Of a stretch of 6,506 nt of DNA, positions 1 to 5,011 are shown in pieces. The DNA is from an uncultured Romboutsia sp. (lineage in GTDB: Bacteria > Bacillota > Clostridia > Peptostreptococcales > Peptostreptococcaceae). Under the pieces are notes generated by a model. The model saw nothing but the letters and a program-made list of their open reading frames with translations. It ran no database searches and was not told where the DNA came from. The position numbers were made by a program, and so were the translations under genes. Positions within the stretch are counted from its first letter, which is position 1. Every line of letters begins with the position of its first letter. The stretch lies in contig CALFLM010000077.1 in assembly GCA_937880075.1 (NCBI GenBank), forward strand, positions 1 to 6,506. Direction: 5' to 3'.

Positions 1-84
1 ACAATAAACAATAAAATTATTTTATAATGTAGAATTATTATTAGAACATATATAAAAGAAAACTTTAAATTCAAATTAATTCTA

Positions 85-113
85 TTGAAAAAATAATAAA
101 TTATTGGTAGGAT
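85..113 (+). promoter_or_regulatory. Candidate sigma-A promoter for the small acidic protein gene
   Basis: A TTGAAA box at 85-90 (5 of 6 matches to the -35 consensus) is followed after 17 bases by TAGGAT at 108-113 (4 of 6 to the -10 consensus). A TGG triplet just before the -10 box resembles an extended -10 element. It lies 33 bases before the start codon at 147. Chance matches are common in DNA this AT-rich, so the call rests on the exact spacing and the extended -10. Confidence 0.4.
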
Positions 114-146
114 TAAATTTAGTTAATATAGAAAGAAGGTATTACT

Positions 147-404
147 ATGGAAGAAATATATACACTAATAGAAGAAAAAATAAAATCTTCAGGATACTTA
201 GGATATGTAAGTGGTGAAGAAATATATGATGAGATATGTGATGAAATAGAAGAAAAAGAAAATGGAAGTTATATATTTATGTCTAAAAAAGAAGATGATG
301 TATTTTTTGAATTTAAGATAGATGTTATGGATGAGAATTTTAACTTATCTTACATAGATATAAATACTCCTGAAAAAAAATATCATGTAGATTTTGATGA
401 ATAA
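147..404 (+). CDS. Small acidic conserved-looking protein of unknown function
   Basis: This 85-residue protein is not one I can assign to a family. It is strongly acidic, with about 25 Asp/Glu against 8 Lys and no Arg, and it is rich in Tyr and Phe. It has no signal peptide, no membrane segment and a single Cys near residue 31, so it should be a soluble cytoplasmic protein. The N-terminal half looks helical (EEIYTLIEEKIK, then EEIYDEICDEIEEKE). The C-terminal half, from about residue 41, looks like beta strands (SYIFMSKK, DVFFEFKIDV, FNLSYIDI), suggesting a small alpha/beta fold. The start is supported by an AGAAGG ribosome binding site at 134-139, 7 bases before the ATG, and by a candidate promoter upstream. 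The gene appears monocistronic, since its stop codon lies 2 bases before a large inverted repeat. The orderly predicted structure and the ribosome binding site argue that it is a real gene. Confidence 0.75.
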   Translation: MEEIYTLIEEKIKSSGYLGYVSGEEIYDEICDEIEEKENGSYIFMSKKEDDVFFEFKIDVMDENFNLSYIDINTPEKKYHVDFDE

Positions 405-405
405 T
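391..405. repeat. Left copy of imperfect direct repeat flanking the MITE-like element
   Basis: Bases 391-405 match bases 511-525 at 13 of 15 positions, including an unbroken ATGAATA. The copy ends 1 base before the inverted-repeat element at 407-510. This is the arrangement expected for a target-site duplication, although it is long for one and has two mismatches. This copy contains the last codons and the stop codon of the preceding gene. Confidence 0.5.
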
Positions 406-406
406 A

Positions 407-510
407 AAAGGGGCTGTCGCATTAAGAGTAAATAATACAATATATAGTTATGTATAATTTGAATTAGCACAACGTATTGTATATAATTTTTTTATTGCGA
501 CAGCCCCTTT
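407..510. mobile_element. MITE-like 104-bp element with 15-bp perfect terminal inverted repeats; possible terminator
   Basis: Bases 407-421 (AAAGGGGCTGTCGCA) are the exact reverse complement of 496-510. The 74 bases between carry no gene but can form an inner stem: 435-442 pairs with 475-482. The GGGGCTGTCGCA end resembles, from memory, the ends of IS1182-family insertion sequences, so this could be a non-autonomous derivative (inference). Near-identical 15-base direct repeats flank the element. The GC-rich right arm is followed by a T-rich run (TTTATTTT, 508-515). The whole may therefore also fold in RNA and terminate transcription from the upstream gene, whose stop codon is 2 bases away. 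A simple terminator would normally have a much shorter loop. The alternatives are a MITE, a terminator with an unusually long loop, or both. Confidence 0.55.
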
Positions 511-525
511 ATTTTAATGAATATT
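511..525. repeat. Right copy of imperfect direct repeat flanking the MITE-like element
   Basis: This is the partner of 391-405, matching at 13 of 15 positions, and it starts immediately after the right terminal inverted repeat. The two mismatches are at the sixth base (G against A) and the fourteenth base (A against T). It supports insertion of the element between the copies. Confidence 0.5.
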
Positions 526-1028
526 TATTATGAATTATTTACTATAAATAAATAGTAGTTTTATTTTCAATACCATATTTTGTCTTTTAATTACAGTAGT
601 TATCTATATTTATATTATTTTCTTTATTATTTTCAACTATTGATATATCTGAATAAAATGTATTATCTTTAAGCTATTCATCTAAATACAATATGAAAAT
701 TTCATTAAATATTTTTATAAATATAGTCTATAATTTAACTTAAATTCATATTAATTTTTATTAAAGGAGTAATACTGACTATAAAACCAAAGATAGGTAT
801 AATTAAATTATTATTTTACTAAATCTAATAGTAAATTATTTTTTAATATCGAAAAAGTAAGGGATATACTTTAAATGATTAAAATTCACTATAAAATACC
901 TTCGAATATAATAATACATTTATGTTTATCTTAAAGTTAGTAAATTATAAGATGTTGATATAGAAAATATAATAAAGTAAAGGTATACTGATAGTAAATA
1001 TATCTTTATAATTTAGAGTAATAAGAAA
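526..1028. other. Gene-free AT-rich stretch with possible very decayed coding relics
   Basis: I see no intact gene, RNA gene or terminator here. Two weak hints of lost genes exist. On the minus strand, ending at a stop at 587-589 and reaching back to about 725, one frame reads through a peptide with a single internal stop and a polar, Asn-rich tail. On the plus strand, an AAAGGAG motif at 763-769 precedes a CTG at 775 and a short frame beginning L-T-I-K-P-K-I-G-I-I. That frame ends after 15 codons, but a neighbouring frame stays open to about 873. Both could be chance in sequence this AT-rich. Confidence 0.3.
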
Positions 1029-1058
1029 TTGTTTAAAATAATTATAAGAATATATAAT
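1029..1058 (+). promoter_or_regulatory. Weak candidate promoter for surE
   Basis: A perfect TATAAT at 1053-1058 is preceded, with an 18-base spacer, by TTGTTT at 1029-1034, which matches only the TTG of the -35 consensus. It is placed sensibly, 52 bases before the chosen start at 1111. The perfect -10 box is the only strong part of the call. Confidence 0.25.
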
Positions 1059-1097
1059 ATTTTAAAATTATAATTCTAAGATAATATACATAATAAA

Positions 1098-1103
1098 AAG
1101 GAG
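1098..1103 (+). promoter_or_regulatory. Ribosome binding site that decides the surE start
   Basis: AAGGAG at 1098-1103 lies 7 bases before the ATG at 1111 but only 1 base before the ATG at 1105. Normal spacing therefore picks 1111. The resulting N-terminus, M-N-I-L-I-T-N-D-D-G, is also the standard SurE beginning. Confidence 0.85.
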
Positions 1104-1110
1104 AATGAAT

Positions 1111-1866
1111 ATGAATATACTAATTACTAATGACGATGGAATAAGAGCAGATGGAATTATAGAACTTGCAAAAGAACTTGCAAAATCGTATAAGGTATAC
1201 GTTGTTGCACCTGATACTCAAAAAAGTGCAACAGGGCATGCAATAACAATACATAATCCTATAATGGTAAATAAAGAATACATAGATGATAATATATGTG
1301 CATATTCAATATCAGGAACACCAGCAGATTGCGTAAAAATAGGAATAGAGGCTTTATTCAAGGATGTAAATATAGATATGGTTTTAAGTGGTATAAATAA
1401 TGGACCAAATTTAGGAACTGATGTAATATACTCTGGAACTGTATCTGCTGCAATAGAAGGCTTTATCCAAAATAAACCATCAATAGCATTTTCGTTAAAT
1501 GAATTTAATGTATCAAAAGAAGTTTATATACACGTTTCTAAATATGCATCAAAAATAGTAAATGATGTTAAAGATAAGTTAAATATATTAAATGATTGTA
1601 TATTAAATGTAAATATACCAAATGGAGAAGTTAAAGGAACGAAGGTAACAAGACTTGGAGAAAGAAAATATGAAAATGTATTAGAAGAAAGAGTTAGCCC
1701 ACATGGAAAAAGATATTTTTGGATAGGTGGACAAGTAAAAGATCTTGAACAAGAAGATGATAGTGATATAACTGCAATTGAAGATGGGTATATCACAATA
1801 ACTCCAATAAATATAGATATGACAAACAATAAAAAAATAGATGTATTGAAGGATGAATTATTATAG
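1111..1866 (+). CDS. surE: 5'/3'-nucleotidase SurE
   Basis: SurE is a metal-dependent phosphatase that removes phosphate from nucleoside 5'- and 3'-monophosphates in the cytoplasm, with a role in nucleotide salvage and stationary-phase survival (family knowledge). The protein is 251 residues, close to the 253 of E. coli SurE. Family motifs are all present. The N-terminal I-L-I-T-N-D-D-G carries the metal-binding Asp8 and Asp9. The A-P-D-T-Q-K-S-A-T-G-H segment contains Ser39. The S-G-T-P-A-D-C-V segment spans about 68-75. The S-G-I-N-N-G-P-N-L-G segment contains the metal-ligand Asn96, followed by Y-S-G-T-V-S-A-A-I-E-G. The ATG at 1105 is rejected because it sits only 1 base after the ribosome binding site. 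The gene stands alone, with 244 bases before ybjQ and no clear terminator between them. Leu codons are mostly TTA (10 of 16), which I take as native usage here. Confidence 0.97.
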   Translation: MNILITNDDGIRADGIIELAKELAKSYKVYVVAPDTQKSATGHAITIHNPIMVNKEYIDDNICAYSISGTPADCVKIGIEALFKDVNIDMVLSGINNGPNLGTDVIYSGTVSAAIEGFIQNKPSIAFSLNEFNVSKEVYIHVSKYASKIVNDVKDKLNILNDCILNVNIPNGEVKGTKVTRLGERKYENVLEERVSPHGKRYFWIGGQVKDLEQEDDSDITAIEDGYITITPINIDMTNNKKIDVLKDELL

Positions 1867-2110
1867 TTAGGTAAAGAAATAAGTTATAGGTTATGTAAAT
1901 TTTATATTAAATATTTATAGAAGCAAATAACTTACAAGAATTAGAAAATAATAAAAATGAATTTATAATATAAATTTCAATAGAGTATACATATCAAGAC
2001 GGTATATTAAAATTATATAATTTAAAGTTATAGATATTTAAAATATTAAATATTTATATTACAATTAATAATATCTAATAAATAGGAATCGTTAAATTAG
2101 GAGGATAGAT

Positions 2111-2431
2111 ATGTTAATATTGACAACTGAAAGTGTGCCAGGTAAAAAAATTAAAGAGGTAGTAGGGTTAGTAAAGGGAAGTACTATAAGAGCAAAGCAC
2201 ATAGGAAGAGATATAGGAGCAGGGTTTAAGCAACTAGTTGGTGGAGAATTAACTGGATATGATGAAATGCTTACAGAAACTAGAAAAATAGCTATAGGTA
2301 GAATGGTTGATGATGCAAAGAGTCAAGGAGCAAATGCTATTATAGGATTTAGATTAACTTCGGCTACAGTTATGCAAGGTGCTGCTGAAATGTTAGCTTA
2401 TGGTACAGGAGTTATATTAGAAGATGAGTAA
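2111..2431 (+). CDS. YbjQ family (DUF74, UPF0145) protein
   Basis: This 106-residue protein is a full-length member of the YbjQ/DUF74 family, small cytoplasmic proteins that form ring-like oligomers in known structures and whose role is unsettled. Recognisable features are the N-terminal strand M-L-I-L-T-T-E-S-V-P-G, the V-V-G-L-V-K-G-S-T-I-R-A segment, and the I-G-R-D-I-G-A-G-F-K segment. Also present are the helix with Y-D-E-M-L-T-E-T-R, then A-K-S-Q-G-A-N-A-I-I-G-F-R, and the C-terminal Y-G-T-G-V-I-L. Some databases label the family heavy-metal binding, but this copy has no Cys and only one His (residue 30), so I would not infer metal binding. A full AGGAGG at 2099-2104, 6 bases before the ATG, gives strong initiation. 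Its last 8 bases overlap a small membrane protein gene, so the two are probably co-translated and may work together. Confidence 0.93.
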   Translation: MLILTTESVPGKKIKEVVGLVKGSTIRAKHIGRDIGAGFKQLVGGELTGYDEMLTETRKIAIGRMVDDAKSQGANAIIGFRLTSATVMQGAAEMLAYGTGVILEDE

Positions 2432-2579
2432 TAATGGATTTTTTATTACAAGTGCTATATTAGGCCTAGGAATTAATGTTATAGTTGTAATTTTTAGTGT
2501 AATAATGATTATAGTGAAAATTATAGAAAGAATAAAAGAAAAGAAAAATGAAGATTTCGATAAATATGATAAATACTAA
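2424..2579 (+). CDS. Small single-span membrane protein overlapping ybjQ
   Basis: An unbroken frame of 51 codons starts at the ATG at 2424, inside the last codons of the ybjQ-family gene, and shares 8 bases with it. Residues 1-5 are short and polar (M-S-N-N-G). Residues about 6-31 form one long hydrophobic segment rich in Ile and Val. A basic stretch (K-I-I-E-R-I-K-E-K-K, about 32-41) and an acidic, Tyr-containing tail follow. The positive charges after the segment predict the N-terminus outside and the C-terminus in the cytoplasm. There is only a weak AGAAG just before the ATG, so translation is probably coupled to the upstream gene. A strong terminator follows within 70 bases, making a two-gene transcript. 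I do not recognise a family; it resembles a stand-alone membrane anchor or small regulatory subunit. The overlap, amphipathic layout and terminator support a real gene. Confidence 0.7.
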   Translation: MSNNGFFITSAILGLGINVIVVIFSVIMIIVKIIERIKEKKNEDFDKYDKY

Positions 2580-2644
2580 AATAAAAAATTCGATTCGTTA
2601 ATTTCGACAAAGTCAAATTAAGAAATAAATTTTATTATTTATTA

Positions 2645-2679
2645 AAAACACCCTGTCAAAAAACTCGACAGGGTGTTTT
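2645..2679. terminator. Strong hairpin terminator after the ybjQ operon, probably bidirectional
   Basis: A perfect 13-base-pair stem (2645-2657 with 2667-2679) has a 9-base loop, a GC-rich core (CACCCTGTC/GACAGGGTG), and A and T runs at its ends. It can therefore terminate from either side. A smaller hairpin (2598-2608 with 2612-2621, one bulged C) lies just upstream and may add to it. Confidence 0.9.
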
Positions 2680-2692
2680 ATAGTAACCGAAC

Positions 2693-3149
2693 TTAAAAAA
2701 ATTGGTAAGTACATTCTTCGGGTATTATGTCATTTTTATCTATTTTTTCAAATTCTTTTTTAACTTTGACCAGTATTTATCTATTAGATTTAACTCAGAT
2801 AAATAAGGAGGCAGAAATATTAGTTTTAAATTTTTATTAGCATTTTTACATAGCTCATATAACTTACTTTTACGATGAAAAGATTCACTATCCATTACAA
2901 TTATTTTGTTTTCTTAAACTTCATTTAAAATACATCTTTAAACTATTTTTAAAAAAGTCGCTATTCATTGTTTTTCATACACTAAAGGAGATATTATTTT
3001 ATCACCACATTTACTTGCCACTATGTTTGTTCTTTTGTACTTTTTTCCTGGTATTTTGTCATATATTTTTTTACCTTTAACAGCTTTTTCATGTTTACTA
3101 TAAATATATCCTTGAATACCTGTTTTATCAATATATATAATATTTTAAA
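2693..3149 (-). pseudogene. Degenerate, truncated IS630-family transposase
   Basis: Read on the minus strand, this stretch gives the C-terminal part of an IS630/Tc1-type DDE transposase broken by several frame changes. Recognisable pieces, in order, are the first catalytic-Asp strand (I-I-Y-I-D-K-T-G) near 3130, then C-G-D-K-I-I-S-P-L-V-Y-E-K near 2980-3015. A frameshift follows, with M-N-S-D-F-F-K-N, then another. Next comes the second catalytic Asp in I-I-V-M-D-S-E-S-F-H-R-K near 2880-2905. The F-L-P-P-Y-L-S-E-L-N-L-I-D-K-Y-W signature lies near 2770-2815, where the usual E is D. A third frameshift precedes the tail, which ends at a stop at 2693-2695. An in-frame TAA also lies just before the second catalytic strand. 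The N-terminal DNA-binding part is missing, and homology stops abruptly near 3150. No terminal repeats were found. The element is dead. Confidence 0.88.
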
Positions 3150-3157
3150 GAGTGTAG

Positions 3158-3378
3158 CCTTGTGATATTGGTATTGATGCTTTTAGAAGTTTTATTAAGT
3201 GTGCTGGTAAGACTAGTGTTTATTTTCTTAGTGATAGGTTTATTACTAAGCCTGTTAAGGATATGATTATGGGGGAGAGTTTTGTTGGGATTACAAGGAG
3301 ATGACGTAAAAGTTTTGTATTAGTGAGGTTAGTGTTATGAGGGTTGTTAGTGAGAAGAGATTTAATTATAACAAGTAG
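3158..3378 (+). pseudogene. Frameshifted fragment of an unidentified gene
   Basis: Two open stretches in different frames read like parts of one protein tail. The first, 3158-3304, encodes D-I-G-I-D-A-F-R-S-F-I-K-C-A-G-K-T-S and then V-Y-F-L-S-D-R-F-I-T-K-P-V, ending in F-V-G-I-T-R-R and TGA. The second, about 3310-3378, encodes I-S-E-V-S-V-M-R-V-V-S-E-K-R-F-N-Y-N-K and TAG. A one-to-few base change near 3302-3318 would join them. I do not recognise the family. The sense strand is G- and T-rich with little C, and many codons end in T or G (GTT, AGT, GAG, AAG, AGG), unlike the A-ending codons of neighbouring genes. No start codon or ribosome binding site is present, and the fragment begins right where the IS630 relic stops. 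It may be a piece of a host gene cut by that element, or imported debris. Confidence 0.5.
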
Positions 3379-3507
3379 TTAAAGTAATAAATTTTGATTC
3401 ATATAAATATAAAAAAATATATACAATGACAATATTTTACAAAAAACAACAAAAATATAGGATATAATATATTTTATACATTAGAAAATATAAAGGAGAT
3501 AAAAATA

Positions 3508-4335
3508 ATGAAATTTAAACAAAAAATTTTATCAAGTGTATTATCAATCGGGTTAATAGCATCGAGCATGTTTATATCTAATGCAAATACACATACAACA
3601 AAATCATTATCAGATATAAAAGGACATTGGGCAGAATCTGCCATAATAGATTTTGTATCTAAAGGCTATATATATGGTTATTCAGATAGTACCTTTAAAC
3701 CTAACAATAATATAACGAGAGCTGAGTTTGTAACTATAGTTAATAATTATTTTGGATTAACAAAGTCAAGTGGGAAAGTGTATAGTGATACAAAAAATCA
3801 TTGGGCTAAAAGTGCTATAGATATAGCTGTTACTAATGGTGTTTGTAAAGGAGTATCTGCTACAGAATTTAAGCCTAATGATGCAATAACTAGAGAACAA
3901 GTTGCTGTTATGTTATCAAATTATAAAAAACTTACAGATACTAATCATGAGGAGATATATAAATTTAAAGACAAAGATAAAATATCATCATGGGCTAAAG
4001 ACTCAGTAGAAGGTGTGGTTGAAAGAAGTTACATGAGAGGATATAGTGACTCAACATTTAAGCCTAAGAATAATATTACAAGAGCTGAAGCAGTATCAAC
4101 TTTAAGTAGAGTTCATCAAGGTGATGTACCACCTATAATTAATACACCTTTACCTGATTCACAACCAAGCCAAGAAATAGACAAATCAACTGTATATGTA
4201 ACACCATCTGGTAAGAGTTATCATAAAACTAATGATTGTGCTGCTTTAAAAAGAAGTAAAGAAATATTAAGTATGACTTTAAAAGAAGCAAAATCTAAAG
4301 GTAAAAGTGATCCTTGTAATCTATGTGTGAAGTAA
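3508..4335 (+). CDS. Secreted SLH-domain cell-surface protein with C-terminal His/Cys module
   Basis: This 275-residue protein is predicted to be exported and held on the cell wall. Residues 1-26 form a signal peptide: K-F-K-Q-K at the start, a hydrophobic core, and likely cleavage after S-N-A. Three S-layer homology repeats follow at about 36-83, 92-139 and 153-203. Each has the pattern F/I-K/S-D ... H/S-W-A ... F-K-P-N/K ... I-T-R, with the anchor signature at Ile-Thr-Arg 69-71, 127-129 and 190-192. In this family, SLH triplets bind secondary cell-wall polymers. A Pro-rich linker (about 205-227) leads to a C-terminal module, V-Y-V-T-P-S-G-K-S-Y-H with C244 and C-N-L-C at 270-273. His239 with the three Cys could bind a metal or form disulfides. 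Similar tails occur on other clostridial exported proteins. An AAGGAG at 3493-3498 supports the start, and a TATAAT at 3463-3468 may be its -10 box. No catalytic domain is visible. Confidence 0.92.
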   Translation: MKFKQKILSSVLSIGLIASSMFISNANTHTTKSLSDIKGHWAESAIIDFVSKGYIYGYSDSTFKPNNNITRAEFVTIVNNYFGLTKSSGKVYSDTKNHWAKSAIDIAVTNGVCKGVSATEFKPNDAITREQVAVMLSNYKKLTDTNHEEIYKFKDKDKISSWAKDSVEGVVERSYMRGYSDSTFKPKNNITRAEAVSTLSRVHQGDVPPIINTPLPDSQPSQEIDKSTVYVTPSGKSYHKTNDCAALKRSKEILSMTLKEAKSKGKSDPCNLCVK

Positions 4336-4406
4336 ATTTATATAGCAAACAATAAAATTATATATTACATTTTTTAATTTTAAAACTTAATATTTTTTAT
4401 GCCTAA

Positions 4407-4447
4407 AAATACCGAAGATTTTTCTTTTATCTTAATCTTTGGTATTT
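4407..4447. terminator. Convergent hairpin terminator between the SLH gene and the SLH relic
   Basis: Bases 4407-4420 pair with 4434-4447 in a 14-base-pair stem with one G-T pair, leaving a 13-base loop. A and T runs lie at both ends. It sits 72 bases after the stop of the plus-strand SLH gene and 46 bases past the stop of the minus-strand SLH relic, so it probably served both directions. Confidence 0.75.
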
Positions 4448-4492
4448 ATATCTTCTTATTTAAGCTTGCTTTAATTAGTAGACTTTAAGTTA

Positions 4493-4941
4493 TTATACAT
4501 CATTAAATGATCCTAGCCTATTATAGTCTGTGTCATAACATCCTTTTATAAATGATATTATTTTAGCAGCCTCTTGCCTAGTAAGATAAGCATTAGGGTC
4601 AAATAGAGTATCTGAATTAACATTAATATATCCAGTTTTAACTGCAATGGATACATCTTTAGCATACAAAGAATCTTTTTCTACATAAGTAAACTTTATT
4701 TCTCATGCTTAACTAAATCCATAAACACTATTTAAAATCTTGACAAATTAAGCTCTTGTTAATTGGTCTAAAAGTATTATCACTATATCCATTTATATAT
4801 CCTTTGTTTGTAAAATAATATATATCATTACTTGCCAAATGATAATATACATCTTTAAAAATAGCCGTCTATTTTACATTTATAGTATAATGAGATGTAT
4901 TATTTGCAGAGTCATAAGCAGTAAGAGAGAAATATTGAAAG
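4493..4941 (-). pseudogene. Decayed C-terminal relic of a second SLH surface protein
   Basis: On the minus strand this stretch encodes the end of a large exported protein, now inactivated. Reading from 4941, a beta-sandwich-like tail (F-S-L-T-A-Y-D-S-A-N-N-T, then H-Y-T-I-N-V-K) runs into a TAG at 4869-4871. An SLH repeat follows (F-K-D-V-Y-Y, then N-K-G-Y-I-N-G-Y-S-D-N-T-F-R-P). A frameshift near 4770 interrupts it, and the rest continues as L-T-R-A-stop-F-V-K-I-L-N. Two more stops lie in the next 30 bases. A second SLH repeat (Y-A-K-D-V-S-I-A-V-K-T-G-Y-I-N, then L-T-R-Q-E-A-A-K-I-I) runs to the natural end at 4493-4495. The rest of the gene should lie upstream, beyond 4941, but the restriction-type gene occupies that place. 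It converges with the intact SLH gene; the two are related by SLH repeats only. Confidence 0.85.
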
Positions 4942-4963
4942 CTAAATAAGAGTATAGTAAAAT
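4935..4963 (+). promoter_or_regulatory. Candidate sigma-A promoter for the PLD-helicase gene
   Basis: TTGAAA at 4935-4940 and TAAAAT at 4958-4963 each match the consensus at 5 of 6 positions and are separated by exactly 17 bases. The -10 box ends 48 bases before the start codon at 5012. The -35 box lies at the edge of the SLH relic, so the promoter straddles the junction between old and new DNA. Confidence 0.45.
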
Positions 4964-5011
4964 CAAGTTATTAGTATAGAAGAAATAATATTCAAAGCAA
5001 GAGGTAGAAAC

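Noticed and set aside
1105..1110. Upstream ATG giving SurE two extra residues
   Set aside because: It lies only 1 base after the AAGGAG, while the ATG at 1111 has normal spacing and gives the standard SurE N-terminus.
1524..1829. Minus-strand open frame of 101 codons inside surE
   Set aside because: It lies wholly antisense to a certain gene, has no ribosome binding site, and its Ser/Phe/Ile-rich product is typical of the reverse of AT-rich coding DNA.
1960..1976. Palindrome AATTTATA-A-TATAAATT upstream of the ybjQ-family gene, considered as an operator
   Set aside because: It consists only of A and T in a region that is almost all A and T, so it is likely by chance. It also lies 134 bases from the start codon with no convincing promoter attached.
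2598..2621. Small hairpin with a bulged C after the 51-residue protein gene, considered as a separate terminator
   Set aside because: It is AT-rich, has no immediate T run, and is followed 24 bases later by a much stronger terminator that explains transcript ending.
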